DNA from: CADCTB01 sp963768975
Lineage (GTDB): Bacteria; Actinomycetota; Acidimicrobiia; Acidimicrobiales; AC-14
Reading direction: 5' to 3'
Assembly: GCA_963768975.1 (NCBI GenBank)
Contig: CAVYKB010000002.1
Location: 1-64,000 of the forward strand
DNA length: 64,000 nucleotides
A program made the translations under genes and the position numbers. A model generated the notes under the pieces. That model saw only the letters and a program-made list of their open reading frames with translations. It was not told the DNA's origin and searched no databases. Position 1 is the first letter of the stretch. The number at the start of each line of letters is the position of its first letter. Shown piece by piece: positions 12,479 through 21,114 of the stretch.

Positions 12479-13554
12479 GCGCCGTCTTCGACGAGGTCGT
12501 CGGGCAGGAGTCCGCGGTGGCCCATCTTCGTGCCGCGGTGGCGGCGCCGGTGCACGCCTACCTGCTCGTCGGGCCGCCGGGGTCGGGCAAGCGCACAGCA
12601 GCCGTGGCGTTCGGCGCCGCGCTGCTGTGCCCGCGAGGCGGTTGTGGGACCTGTGACGTGTGCCGGCGGGCATTCGGCGGGTCGCACCCCGATGTGGTGC
12701 TCGTCGAGCGCACCGGCCCTTCGATCACCGTCGACCAGGCCCGGGAGGTCCGCCGGCTCGCCCTTCGGTCCCCCAACGAGGGGTCCAGGAAGGTGCTGGT
12801 GCTCGTCGACTTCCACTTGGTGCGCGAGGCTGCCTCCGTGCTCCTGAAGGTGCTGGAGGAGCCGCCGGCCAGCACGGTGTTCGTGATCCTCGCCGAGCAG
12901 CTGACCCCTGAGCTGGTCACCATTGCCTCCCGGTGCGTCCAGGTCGACTTCGGGCCGCTCCGCCCCGACCAGGTTGCCGCCGCGCTGGTCGCCGAGGGGG
13001 CCGACCCGCGTCTCGCCGAGCAGGTGGCGGGGGTGGCCGGCGGCCGGCTGGACCGTGCCCGCCTCCTCGTCGACGACACGGCCTTCGCGCAGCGCCGAGA
13101 TGCCTGGCGGGAGGTCCCCGGCCGGCTCGACGGGACGGGCGCCAAAGTGGCCGAGGTGGCCGCCGAGCTGGCCCGGCTCCTGGGCGCGGCCGGCGTGGCC
13201 ACGTTGGAAGCCCGCCAGGCCGCCGAGCTGGCCGAGCTCGACGAGCGGGTCAAGCGCACCGGGGAGCGGGGCGCCGGTCGCAAGGTCCTGGCCGAGCGGC
13301 ACAAGCGCGAGCTGCGCCGGCTCCGCCACGACGAGCTCCGCTTCGGCCTGGCGACGCTGGCCGGCGTGTACCGTGACGCCCTCGCCGCCGGCGAAGGCGA
13401 CGACGGGGCGAACATCGCGGCCGTGGCCGCCGTCCAGTCCGCAGCCGAGTCGATGATCCGCAACCCCACCGAGGCCCTCCTCATCCAGAGCCTGCTCCTC
13501 CGTTTGCCGCCGCTGATGAGCCGGCGTGCAATACTCGACAGCCCGCCCGGGTAG
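12475..13554 (+). CDS. holB: DNA polymerase III delta' subunit
   Basis: This is a 359-residue clamp-loader AAA+ subunit. It starts at GTG 12475, overlapping the tmk stop by four bases. The N-terminus FDEVVGQESAVAHLRAAV leads to the P-loop VGPPGSGKRTAA and a zinc module (CPRGGCGTCDVC). Then come RKVLVLVDFHLV, the sensor region LLKVLEEPPASTVFVIL, and a helical C-terminal half rich in Arg/Glu. The Arg in the P-loop and the zinc site fit the delta' family. Its TAG stop (13552-13554) lies inside tRNA-Thr, so the last 10 bases of holB overlap the tRNA gene. The order topA-tmk-holB-tRNA is a known actinobacterial arrangement. Confidence 0.9.
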   Translation: MSAVFDEVVGQESAVAHLRAAVAAPVHAYLLVGPPGSGKRTAAVAFGAALLCPRGGCGTCDVCRRAFGGSHPDVVLVERTGPSITVDQAREVRRLALRSPNEGSRKVLVLVDFHLVREAASVLLKVLEEPPASTVFVILAEQLTPELVTIASRCVQVDFGPLRPDQVAAALVAEGADPRLAEQVAGVAGGRLDRARLLVDDTAFAQRRDAWREVPGRLDGTGAKVAEVAAELARLLGAAGVATLEARQAAELAELDERVKRTGERGAGRKVLAERHKRELRRLRHDELRFGLATLAGVYRDALAAGEGDDGANIAAVAAVQSAAESMIRNPTEALLIQSLLLRLPPLMSRRAILDSPPG

Positions 13555-13621
13555 CTCAGTCCGGCAGAGCAGCTCACTCGTAATGAGCAGGTCGTCGGTT
13601 CGAATCCGACCTCGGGCTCCA
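13545..13621 (+). tRNA. tRNA-Thr (anticodon CGT), CCA encoded
   Basis: The acceptor stem GCCCGGG (13545-13551) pairs with CTCGGGC (13611-13617) with one G-U. The D-arm begins GCTC and contains AGTCCGGCAGA. The anticodon arm GCTCA-CTCGTAA-TGAGC gives anticodon CGT, and the T-arm contains GGTTCGAATCC. CCA (13619-13621) is encoded. It overlaps the 3' end of holB by 10 bases: the tRNA's conserved U8-A9-G10 serves as the holB stop codon. Confidence 0.95.
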
Positions 13622-13879
13622 GCCAAGGTGCAGGTCAGGGGCTATTTGAGGGTGGAGATACTCGCCGAGACCCAGGCCGAGTACACACGGAGTCCACACC
13701 CGCTCGACGGAAGAGGATTGAGCGGTTGCGGAGCCGGCGTTCAGGGCGACTCGTAGCGTACTCGCAGCGTGCGTGCCGCCAGACCGTCGCCACTGCGATC
13801 AAGGGCGCCTTGCTGGTCCAGCCCACGCAGGTCCTGACGCATCGTGTCGGACGTGCTACTTGGATCTGGTCTTCGGCGT
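13622..13879. other. Non-coding stretch after tRNA-Thr with possible gene debris
   Basis: No convincing intact gene is seen. On the minus strand, the end of one frame (down to 13741) reads DTMRQDLRGLDQQGALDRSG and resembles a winged-helix DNA-binding end. It has no start of its own and is out of frame with the small ORF upstream. Downstream-of-tRNA positions are common integration sites, but no integrase and no copy of the tRNA 3' end was found. Confidence 0.3.
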
Positions 13880-14083
13880 TCAGGTCGTGGCGCCGTGGAT
13901 GACAGAGAGCATGCCTCGTGCCATGGCCGCTGCTGGGGCCGTGAGATGGAACTCGCCTTCGAGCACGACATCGTCGAGATGGAGGCTCGGGTAGCTGCGC
14001 TGTCGCAGACGGGTGGCGAAGTCGTTGAGGTTGTCGACCTGTCGGAGCTGATCGAGAACGGCGGCCGGGAGTCGCTCGTTCAT
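13880..14083 (-). CDS. Small hypothetical protein, possibly truncated
   Basis: This 67-residue ORF (MNERLPAAVLDQLRQVDN...) has a good ribosome-binding site, GGAGAGG, a few bases before its ATG. The composition looks protein-like (DFATRLRQRSYPSLHL, then DDVVLEGEFHLTAPAAAM). No family was recognised. A winged-helix-like segment (DTMRQDLRGLDQQG) follows in another frame about 40 bases downstream, so the gene may once have been longer and been cut by a frameshift. The remaining 14084-14345 holds nothing recognisable. Confidence 0.4.
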   Translation of the reverse strand: MNERLPAAVLDQLRQVDNLNDFATRLRQRSYPSLHLDDVVLEGEFHLTAPAAAMARGMLSVIHGATT

Positions 14084-14345
14084 CCAAACCTCTCCGCCCC
14101 GCGGGTGCTCGTCGGCGCCGACGAAGAGAAAGACGCGACGGCGTCCTGGCCGAGTGTGACACGCGCCGTTGGGATTCCTCCACGAAAGGGCGGTGGGGAG
14201 GGACGGGACCTGTCACCCGCCATTGAGGAGGCGGGGACAAGAACGGGCGGTGGGGCTCTCGGGTACGAGAGACTGTCCCACGCCGGGCCCCCAAGCCAGG
14301 CGGCTCGACGGCGCGTCCAGCCCCGCACGTCAGCGGCCGAGGGCC

Positions 14346-15089
14346 CTAGAACGGGGGCGGCGGCGGCTCCTCGCCCTCGAGGTCCTCGGAGGGGTCGCCC
14401 ACCTCGCAGTTAAAGACGAGGTTGGCGCCGCTGCCGCCGAAGCACCGGTCGGTGGAGGCGCTGACCGGCGCGCTTCCCGGCGGGGGATCACCCAGGAACG
14501 GGTTGTCGCCGTTGAGCACGTCGTCACCGCTGCCACCGATAATGGTGTCGCTGCCGAAGTTGCCGAACAGCGTGTCGGCGCCGGCGCCACCGTCGATGGT
14601 GTCGGCTCCCGGACCGCCGAAGACGGTGTCGTCCCCGTCGCCGGCGATGATCCGGTCGTCGCCGCCGAAGCCGATGATGGTGTCGTCGCCGTCGCCGCCG
14701 ATCAGGTTGTCGGGGCCGGTCAGGCCGGCCAGGAAGTCGTTACCAGGTCCGCCGACGAGTGTGTCGGCGCTGCCCTGGGCCGCGAACGGAGGCCCGTCCT
14801 CTCCTCCGATCAGGACGTCGTCGCCCTCCCCGCCGTCGATGTAGTCGTTGCCTCCGCCGCCGCAGACGATGTCGTCGCCGCCGCCGGCGAGGATGAAGTC
14901 CCGGCCCGGGCCGCCCACGATGACATCGTTTCCGGGCGTCCCCTGTATGAAGCCGGATCCGACAATCGTGGCCGGGACCTCCTCGCCGGGCGGGCCGCAC
15001 ACCGGCGCCTCTTGTGCGCCGGCGGGCCCGACTGCAAGCGTCCCCATTATCAGCACCGCTCCGCCCAGCGCCGTCAGCACCTTCTTCAT
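14346..15089 (-). CDS. Secreted RTX-type calcium-binding repeat protein
   Basis: This 247-residue protein has a clear signal peptide (KKVLTALGGAVLIMGTLAVG, cleavage near GPAGA-QE). From about residue 50 to 200 it carries tandem nonapeptides of the GGxGxDxUx type, for example GGGGNDYIDGGEGDDVLIGG and GDGDDTVFGGPGADTIDGG. Such repeats bind Ca2+ and fold as a parallel beta-roll outside the cell. Two Cys near the C-terminus (DRCFGG, VFNCEVG) and a Pro-rich end follow. No catalytic domain is present, so it is probably a small structural or adhesive surface protein. It stands alone and is divergent from the ABC exporter. Confidence 0.8.
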   Translation of the reverse strand: MKKVLTALGGAVLIMGTLAVGPAGAQEAPVCGPPGEEVPATIVGSGFIQGTPGNDVIVGGPGRDFILAGGGDDIVCGGGGNDYIDGGEGDDVLIGGEDGPPFAAQGSADTLVGGPGNDFLAGLTGPDNLIGGDGDDTIIGFGGDDRIIAGDGDDTVFGGPGADTIDGGAGADTLFGNFGSDTIIGGSGDDVLNGDNPFLGDPPPGSAPVSASTDRCFGGSGANLVFNCEVGDPSEDLEGEEPPPPPF

Positions 15090-15308
15090 CCAGCCTCCCG
15101 CTGCTCCGCGCCAGACCAGTGTCTGACCGTCGATCAGGTGTCGCTACCCCGACTGATGTGGCGACAATCTACTCAGCGCGCGCCTCGCCGCTTCAAGCGG
15201 AGGGCAAGCGATGGCTAGCACGGAGTGGTGGGCCGGGAGAGCCGGCCATGCGGCGAGGCGCCGCTGCGGGGTCAGCGGGAGATGAGATTTGAGATCTTCA
15301 CACGCCCC

Positions 15309-15341
15309 ACCAGGCCAGGTGCTGGACCCACCTGGCCTGGT
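15309..15341. repeat. Perfect 13-bp inverted repeat upstream of the ABC exporter
   Basis: The arm ACCAGGCCAGGTG (15309-15321) and its exact complement (15329-15341) flank a 7-base loop. The repeat ends 20 bases before the predicted GTG start. There is no T-tract, so it looks more like an operator or a translation-controlling hairpin than an intrinsic terminator. The rest of 15090-15361 shows nothing else clear. Confidence 0.7.
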
Positions 15342-15361
15342 TACCGACGAACTCGCCCCAG

Positions 15362-17233
15362 GTGACTACTGTCCTCTGGGTGGAGCCTCGGCGGGCGACA
15401 ATCGACGATGTGTGGCGGAAGGCGGAGGACCACTCGCTCCGGCGGCTGCCAGGCATCCTCGCCGGCGCGCTGCGGCTCGTCCGGGAGGCTGCTCCCCGGG
15501 AGCTCACGGTGTCGATGGCCCTCCAGCTGGGGGCCGGCGCCGGCGTTGCCGTCCAGCTTCTCCTCGGCCGCCAGCTCCTCGCCGAGGTTCTGAAGGCCGA
15601 TGAGGTCGGCGGAGCATTGGCCGATGTCGTCCCGACACTGGTCGCCTTTCTTGCCATCACGGCGATGGTCCAGTTCGCGCAATCGGCACGGGTCGAGTTC
15701 CAGCGGGTATTGGGCGAGCTGGCCGGCCGTCACGCTCAGGATCGCATTCTCGATGTGGCCACCATGGTCGACCTCGAGGCGTACGAGAATCCGGAGTTCC
15801 ACGACCGGCTCATGCGAGCATCGATGGCCGCCAACTTCCGGCCCGCCAACATGGCCAGCAACTTCACTCAGCTGACCTCGGCCGCGATCGGTGTCGTCGG
15901 GCTGCTCGTCGCCCTCTTCGCCCTCCAGCCGCTCCTCATCCCGTTTATCCTCCTGGCCTACGCGCCGGTCTGGGTGGCCACCATCCGCAACAGCCGCACG
16001 TCGCATGGCTTCGGGTGGCGAATGACGCCCGGCGATCGCAAGCGGCAGTACCTGAGCATGACCCTGATTGGGAAGCACTTCGCCCAAGAGGTTCGGGCGT
16101 TCGACCTGGCGTCGTTCCTGCGCCGCCGCTATGACGCGCTGTTCGACCTGCGCATAGCCGAGGTCCGAGCCCTGACGCGCACCCGCCTCCGACGCTCGTT
16201 GGTGGCCAGCCTGGCCAGCTCCGTGTTGTCGGGCATGAGCGTCTCCCTGGTCGTCGGCCTGCTCCTGGCCGGGAGAATGAGTGTCGCATCCGCCGCAGCT
16301 GCGGCAGTGGCCATCCAGCAGCTTGGGTCCCGGCTGTCGGCGATCGCCGGGAGCGGGTCGACGCTTTACGAGGACGCCCTGTTCCTGGACGACTACAACT
16401 CCTTCTTGGAGCTGGCGCCGGCGGTGGCCGCAAGCCGCCCGGACAGGCCTTCCCCGGAGGGCTTTGCCACCCTGACCATCGACCACGTCAGCTTCACCTA
16501 CCCCGGCACGGACCGGGTCGCCCTCGAGGACGTCTCGTTCGAGGTACACGCCGGAGAGGTCGTGGCGCTCGTCGGCGAGAACGGATCGGGCAAGACAACG
16601 CTGGCCAAGCTCCTCTGCCACCTCTACGCGCCGACCGCCGGCCGCATCCTCTGGGACGGCGTCGACACCACCACCTGCGCTCCCGCCGACGTCCGCCGCC
16701 ACATGGCCGTTATCTTCCAGGACTTCGCCCAGTACTGCCTGAGCGCCGGCGAAAACATCAGCGTGGGCGGCCACGACCGGGCCGGGGACCTCGACGCCAT
16801 CGTCGGCGCCGCTCGGGACGCCGGGGCGGACGAGTTCCTCTCCGCTCTGCCGCTGGCCTATGAGACCATGCTCGGCCGCCAGTTCGAGGGGGGCGAAGAG
16901 CTGTCGATCGGGCAATGGCAGCGCGTCGCACTGGCCAGGGCCTTCTTCCGGGGCGCACCGTTCGTCATCCTCGACGAGCCCACCGCCGCGCTCGACCCGC
17001 GAGCCGAACACGACCTGTTCGAGCGGATCAGGACCATGGCCAGCGGCCGCACCGTGCTCCTTGTGTCGCACCGGTTCTCGAGCGTGCGCTCGGCCGACCG
17101 CATCTTCGTCCTCAGTGGTGGGCGGCTGATCGAGCAGGGGACACACGAAGAGCTCCTCGCCGAGAGCGGCCAGTACGCCGAGCTGTTCAGGATGCAGGCC
17201 GCGGCCTACCTGTCGCCCTCCGCCGAGCCATAG
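15362..17233 (+). CDS. ABC exporter, fused permease-ATPase
   Basis: This 623-residue half-transporter starts with GTG at 15362; a downstream GTG near 15410 is an alternative. Residues 1-340 hold about six membrane segments. The ATPase domain (about 355-610) has Walker A GENGSGKTTLAK, Q-loop VIFQDFAQY, signature LSIGQWQRVALARA, Walker B FVILDEPTAALDP and switch His in LLVSHRF. It is probably a homodimer exporting a peptide, lipid or glycan. ABC proteins of this layout occur in RiPP clusters, but the lasso genes here are about 40 kb away, so the substrate is open. It is convergent with the beta-helix gene (27-base gap). A perfect hairpin lies just upstream. Confidence 0.85.
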   Translation: MTTVLWVEPRRATIDDVWRKAEDHSLRRLPGILAGALRLVREAAPRELTVSMALQLGAGAGVAVQLLLGRQLLAEVLKADEVGGALADVVPTLVAFLAITAMVQFAQSARVEFQRVLGELAGRHAQDRILDVATMVDLEAYENPEFHDRLMRASMAANFRPANMASNFTQLTSAAIGVVGLLVALFALQPLLIPFILLAYAPVWVATIRNSRTSHGFGWRMTPGDRKRQYLSMTLIGKHFAQEVRAFDLASFLRRRYDALFDLRIAEVRALTRTRLRRSLVASLASSVLSGMSVSLVVGLLLAGRMSVASAAAAAVAIQQLGSRLSAIAGSGSTLYEDALFLDDYNSFLELAPAVAASRPDRPSPEGFATLTIDHVSFTYPGTDRVALEDVSFEVHAGEVVALVGENGSGKTTLAKLLCHLYAPTAGRILWDGVDTTTCAPADVRRHMAVIFQDFAQYCLSAGENISVGGHDRAGDLDAIVGAARDAGADEFLSALPLAYETMLGRQFEGGEELSIGQWQRVALARAFFRGAPFVILDEPTAALDPRAEHDLFERIRTMASGRTVLLVSHRFSSVRSADRIFVLSGGRLIEQGTHEELLAESGQYAELFRMQAAAYLSPSAEP

Positions 17234-17260
17234 CGGGCGCAGGGCTGAGGTGGTCGGCTC

Positions 17261-18592
17261 CTACCGCACGAGCTCGTAGGCTCCGATGTCGATGACGGCT
17301 ACACCGTCGCCGTTGCCGTCCGCTGGCACCAGTCGTCCGTCGATGTCGGTCCGGAACGGGACGCCGTTCAGATCGCCGCGGTCGATGCCCGGGCTGGATG
17401 GGAGCAGGCGGAGGTCACCCGCTGCGGGATCGGCGAACTGGGGAGCCGCGACCTGGCTGCCGGGGCCGAGGGCGAACTGGATGCGGCCGCCGAAGTACAG
17501 CCCTTTGGCGTCGTCGAAGGGGATGTCCGCATACCCGGCCTTTCGAACCGCCTGGATGACGTTGTTCCGCATGCGGAGGATGTGCGGGCCGCAGCCGGCG
17601 TGACAGACGATTCCCTCGCTCAGGGCTCCCTTGAGGAGGACGCTGTTGTTATAGAGCTCGGTGGCAAGGACCGGCCCGTACCGTGAGACGGCGCCCCGCG
17701 TCGTCAGGAACCCGCCGCGCTCGAGGTGCGACACGACCACGTTGTACGAGTAGACGTTCCCGGCCGAGCGTGGATTGCCGAGCTCGCTGAACATGTTGTT
17801 GTCCACGGCCCGGTTGTGATGGATGCGATTGCCGCGCCCTCCGTAGATCTCGATGGCGGCGCCGTCGCGGACGTAGTCGTAGGAGAAAGCGTCGCTGCCC
17901 GAGATGACGTTGTAGGCAATCTCGTTACCGTCGCCGTTCAGGAGCACACCCCAGGCACCGGAGTCGTCGCCGGCCGGCGACGCGGTCACCACCGACATGC
18001 GGTTGTTGTCCCGCAGCTCGTTCCTGACGATCTGATTCGCGATCGCGCCGGAGCGGACGTAGATACCGGCGACGTTCCTGGTGGCGAGGATGTTGCGCAC
18101 GATGTTGTTGCTGCCGGAGATCGAGACCCCTCCCCAACGGCAGGCGTCGACATGCACGGTCTCGACCGTGATGTACGACCCGAGGAGATCGATGCACCCG
18201 CCGGTGTGGAGGCGGGGCAGCGCCCCGGCACCGTAGGAACCGATCACGATCGGCGCCGCCGGAGCTCCGCTGCTGGACAGCTTGAGCTTGCCGTCCCAGC
18301 TTCCGCCACGGCGCAGCAGCAGGGCGCTGCCCGGCGACAGCGGCGCGAGCTGGGCCCGAGCCAAGGTCCGAAAAGCCAGGGCCGGCGACGTGCCGGAATT
18401 CGTGTCCTTCCCGCCTACATCATCGACGTAGTAAGCAGCCGCGGCCGTCTGAGCCAGGGCCGGTGCCAGGGAGAGCGCACTGACAGGAAGGGTGAGGAGG
18501 CCGAGGATGACTGGGCCGAGAGCGCAGCGGGCCGTCGCCCTCCTTCTCGGAGAGATTTTGGCCAAGAGCCCATATTTGCCCGCAGTCGGCAT
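17261..18592 (-). CDS. Secreted right-handed parallel beta-helix protein
   Basis: The protein has about 443 residues. The start chosen is the ATG at 18590-18592 (MPTAGKYGLLAKISPRRRA), just before a signal peptide (LGPVILGLLTLPVSALSLA). An upstream in-frame ATG would overlap the metallophosphoesterase gene. The mature part begins YYVDDVGGKDTNSGTSPA, typical of pectate-lyase-like beta-helix proteins. Repeated N-rich turns follow (GSNNIVRNILATRNVAG, GNRIHHNRAVDNN, LYNNSVLLKG), and the C-terminus is GVAVIDIGAYELVR, a pattern common to this family. It probably binds or cleaves an extracellular polysaccharide. It is the last gene of the minus-strand glycan run. Confidence 0.75.
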   Translation of the reverse strand: MPTAGKYGLLAKISPRRRATARCALGPVILGLLTLPVSALSLAPALAQTAAAAYYVDDVGGKDTNSGTSPALAFRTLARAQLAPLSPGSALLLRRGGSWDGKLKLSSSGAPAAPIVIGSYGAGALPRLHTGGCIDLLGSYITVETVHVDACRWGGVSISGSNNIVRNILATRNVAGIYVRSGAIANQIVRNELRDNNRMSVVTASPAGDDSGAWGVLLNGDGNEIAYNVISGSDAFSYDYVRDGAAIEIYGGRGNRIHHNRAVDNNMFSELGNPRSAGNVYSYNVVVSHLERGGFLTTRGAVSRYGPVLATELYNNSVLLKGALSEGIVCHAGCGPHILRMRNNVIQAVRKAGYADIPFDDAKGLYFGGRIQFALGPGSQVAAPQFADPAAGDLRLLPSSPGIDRGDLNGVPFRTDIDGRLVPADGNGDGVAVIDIGAYELVR

Positions 18593-18624
18593 TTCTGACA
18601 CATCGGCACCATAGGACAAAGACC

Positions 18625-19746
18625 TTAGGGATTGTTGGAAGATGCGGGCAGGGCACCCAGCCGCCCCCATGCCTGCAGACTGGCCGTCGGGCGCCCCTCG
18701 CCGGCGCACTCGATGACCACGTAGGTCCGCCGGCGGTCCTCGCCGGCCTGGCGTAACGGGCCCCGCACGTCACGGCACCACGTGCCGGGGTTCAGGTAGG
18801 CGGCATCCAGACCGGCCGGACCGAGGGACCGCATCTCGGCGACATGGCTGTGCCCGAAGGCATAGAAGGCGCACTCCGCCGATTCCTGCCGCAGAACGGC
18901 GTGGACGCGCTGCGCCGCACCGAAGAGATAGGGAGACGGCGATCGGTGCGCTCTCGGAAGCTGGCCGGCCAGGCGCAGCAGCATCGTTCCCGTGGCCGCA
19001 TCGGGGACCCGGTCGATCTGGCGAAGCAACCCGGCGCTGAGCCCGACGCCGGCCGACACGCCCCCAAGCGCGTCCCGCCGGTAGCGCCGCCGGCGAGGGT
19101 CGCGTACGCCGAGGATCCGGTCGGCTGCGTCGCGCCCTGCGTCGGCGACAACCGACAGCCGGCGGTCACTGAGGTAGGCGGCGGGGGGATGGGAGACCGG
19201 GTCGGCGCCGTGCTCCCCCGCAGCCCAGACGAGCTGCTTGAACCAGTTGATGTCGTGGTACTGATGCCCGTGCTCGGCGTAGAGGATCCTCGGCACATGA
19301 AGTATCCAGGGGTGGAACCGCACCAACTCCGCCCGATCGCCACCGAGCAAGCCCCGGATTCGCTCCTGGACAACGGGCCGCACGAGCTCGATGTCGTGGT
19401 TGCCTACGACGATGTCGAGCTGCCAGCCGCCGCGGACAAGCTCGCCCAGCGCATCGAACACTCCTGCGTGGGCGCCGGCGATCCGCTCCAGCCGGGCCAG
19501 GGCGATGGATGGCGAACTGGACCTTCGATCCTCACCGCCGGCCCGGACCCCGAGCAGCTCCAGGAAGTCGCCGAGCACGGCCAGGCGCCGGGAACCCGGC
19601 TGCTCCGGTGGCCGCCCGGCGAGGTGGCGGCAGAAGTCGGCGAACTCGGAGTCGCCGGCGAAGGGGTCGCGGTCGTCGCCGGCCCCCATGTGCAGGTCAC
19701 TGACGAGGACGATCTGCTCCACAGTCGGAGCTCCGGCCGCGCTCAT
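18625..19746 (-). CDS. Metallophosphoesterase
   Basis: This 373-residue calcineurin-like phosphoesterase has all the metal motifs: LVSDLHMGAGDD at the N-terminus, GDFLELLG, VVGNHDIEL, EHGHQYHD and the C-terminal GHSHVAEMR. The arrangement resembles UDP-2,3-diacylglucosamine hydrolase-type enzymes, but the protein is longer and the organism is unlikely to make lipid A, so the substrate is unknown. Its ATG overlaps the stop of the preceding CPBP-like gene by four bases. Placement in a glycan operon suggests action on a nucleotide-sugar, a lipid-linked phosphate or a polymer phosphate (inference). Confidence 0.8.
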   Translation of the reverse strand: MSAAGAPTVEQIVLVSDLHMGAGDDRDPFAGDSEFADFCRHLAGRPPEQPGSRRLAVLGDFLELLGVRAGGEDRRSSSPSIALARLERIAGAHAGVFDALGELVRGGWQLDIVVGNHDIELVRPVVQERIRGLLGGDRAELVRFHPWILHVPRILYAEHGHQYHDINWFKQLVWAAGEHGADPVSHPPAAYLSDRRLSVVADAGRDAADRILGVRDPRRRRYRRDALGGVSAGVGLSAGLLRQIDRVPDAATGTMLLRLAGQLPRAHRSPSPYLFGAAQRVHAVLRQESAECAFYAFGHSHVAEMRSLGPAGLDAAYLNPGTWCRDVRGPLRQAGEDRRRTYVVIECAGEGRPTASLQAWGRLGALPASSNNP

Positions 19747-20549
19747 CGCAGCGCGGGTACGACGACGAACAGCAGGACATGCATGGTGCCGGCGGCGATG
19801 GAGGTCCCGAGGATCGAGCCCGTCCGGTCATAGCACCAGCCGAAGAGCGCACCGGCCATGCCCAGCACGAGCCCGTACGTCCACGATCCCAGGCTGGCGC
19901 CGAAGGCGGCGTTCACCGCGGACGCCGCGACGATGCCCCGGTTGCCGAGGGCATGGGCGACAGTGGTCTGCAGGGCGACGCGGAAGACCAGCTCGCCGAC
20001 GAAGCCGGCGAAGACGAAGAGGGCCACGCCCAGCAGCACCAGCAGGGGGCCGCCGGCGTCTTCGTCGAGGGCCGGCAAGTCGAAGGCGAGGGCCAGGGCG
20101 ATGCCGGCCATGGGCCCGGTCGCGGCGACAGCCGCCTGTACCCGGCCAGCCCGCAGGACCTCGACCACCGAGCGCGCCGGCGCCGGCCGGGCGGCCAGCA
20201 CGAGGGCAACGAGGGCGGCCGTTCCGATGACGGTGACCGCCGCCAGCGGCCCTCCGGGAATGGGTGCGGCCCGGGCCAGGAGGCTGATGACAGGGACGAG
20301 CCAGAGCGCTCCCGCAACCTCATTGGTGGGGTCCGACGCCAGCTCGCCCACGCCCAGCTCCTCCTGGAGACGGCCGTGAAGGAGCGCCTGGTTCGCAAGC
20401 ACGGCCACCAGAATGACGGTCGAGGCAACCGCAAGCGTTCCCGGGCCGGTACGCAGCAGCAGCCCGTTCCCGATGACGGCCAGAATGTACGTCCACGCCA
20501 ACCAAGGCGGTCCTGTGCCGGATGGATGCCGTCGGCCGGGTCCTCCCAC
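19743..20549 (-). CDS. CPBP-family intramembrane protein with altered active site
   Basis: This 268-residue protein has about eight hydrophobic segments. The C-terminal half follows the CPBP (CAAX protease/bacteriocin-processing) plan: FAGFVGELVFRVALQ at the EExxxR position, then WTYGLVLGMAGALFGWCYDRTGSILG and GTMHVLLFVV at the last His motif. The first Glu of the EE pair is Gly, and no His is seen at the FxxxH position, so peptidase activity is doubtful. Some CPBP proteins act as non-proteolytic membrane factors. It overlaps the downstream metallophosphoesterase gene (ATGA). The start is uncertain because several hydrophobic codons precede any clear signal. Confidence 0.6.
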   Translation of the reverse strand: MGGPGRRHPSGTGPPWLAWTYILAVIGNGLLLRTGPGTLAVASTVILVAVLANQALLHGRLQEELGVGELASDPTNEVAGALWLVPVISLLARAAPIPGGPLAAVTVIGTAALVALVLAARPAPARSVVEVLRAGRVQAAVAATGPMAGIALALAFDLPALDEDAGGPLLVLLGVALFVFAGFVGELVFRVALQTTVAHALGNRGIVAASAVNAAFGASLGSWTYGLVLGMAGALFGWCYDRTGSILGTSIAAGTMHVLLFVVVPALR

Positions 20550-20558
20550 GACCGTCGA

Positions 20559-20762
20559 TCATGGCAGGACAATCGACGCGCGGAAGAGCATGATCAGCGC
20601 CACGACGAGCAGGAGCGGCACGGTGACTGCAGACAGGAACCGCCCCGTTGCCCGCCCGCCGGTCACGGCCCTGATGATCTCGGACTCGACGAGGAACAGA
20701 ACCGCGCCCACCACCACGATCAGGCCGGCGCCCCCAGTGGCGAGCGGTTCACCGAGCGACAT
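20559..20762 (-). CDS. Small two-helix membrane protein
   Basis: This protein of about 67 residues starts at MSLGEPLATGGAG; an ATG nine codons upstream is possible. It has two membrane segments, GLIVVVGAVLFLV and SAVTVPLLLVVALIMLF, with a basic loop between. No family was recognised. It sits between two membrane-protein genes in the same direction and could be the C-terminal part of the preceding protein separated by a frame change. Confidence 0.5.
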   Translation of the reverse strand: MSLGEPLATGGAGLIVVVGAVLFLVESEIIRAVTGGRATGRFLSAVTVPLLLVVALIMLFRASIVLP

Positions 20763-21114
20763 CGCGACCGCCCCGCACTCGTCCGACACCAGGGCGTCGT
20801 TCGACGCTGCCGGCGGCCGCGGTCATGAGGGCGACGATGGCGATCGCCCGCCCCGGGGACCACCAGCCCGCGTACATCAGCAGGGCGGCCACCACCGTGA
20901 TGAGGGCGACGCTGACGGCGATGGCCAGGACCACGAGTTCGAGCGGGTCGTCGATCCGGGCGTGGCGGAGCAACGCCCACCCCGGGCACAGTGACAGCAC
21001 GGCGACGCCCCCCACAGCCCGCACCGTGGCGGCTCCGGGCCACAGGGGAATGGCTGCCAGCAGGGCACAGCCGCCGAGCAGCGCCAAGGCGGCCGTCCGG
21101 ACTCGGGGCATCAC
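20749..21114 (-). CDS. Membrane protein, DUF1616-like N-terminal module
   Basis: This 121-residue protein has three or four membrane segments (ALALLGGCALLAAIPLW, GGVAVLSLCPGWALLR, VVLAIAVSVALITVVAALLM). The CPGWALLR loop followed by an acidic DDPLE stretch resembles the start of DUF1616-type proteins found near glycosyltransferases. The C-terminus turns abruptly Arg/Gly-rich (SVERRPGVGRVRGGRDVAR), which may mark a frameshift, and the next small ORF supplies two more helices. Its ATG overlaps the stop of the large membrane protein by four bases, so it belongs to the same operon. Confidence 0.5.
   Translation of the reverse strand: MMPRVRTAALALLGGCALLAAIPLWPGAATVRAVGGVAVLSLCPGWALLRHARIDDPLELVVLAIAVSVALITVVAALLMYAGWWSPGRAIAIVALMTAAAGSVERRPGVGRVRGGRDVAR

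Noticed and set aside
13622..14345. Integrated element at tRNA-Thr
   Set aside because: No integrase, no repeated tRNA 3' end and no mobile genes were found.
14346..15089. Repetitive DNA as a CRISPR or satellite array
   Set aside because: The periodicity comes from RTX nonapeptide codons; repeats are imperfect and in frame with one protein.
15362..17233. ABC exporter as the dedicated lasso-peptide transporter
   Set aside because: It is about 40 kb from the precursor with unrelated genes between; the layout alone does not assign a substrate.
18621..18632. CCCTAAGG motif matching the lasso palindrome
   Set aside because: It overlaps the stop codon of the metallophosphoesterase gene and lacks the flanking symmetry; probably chance.
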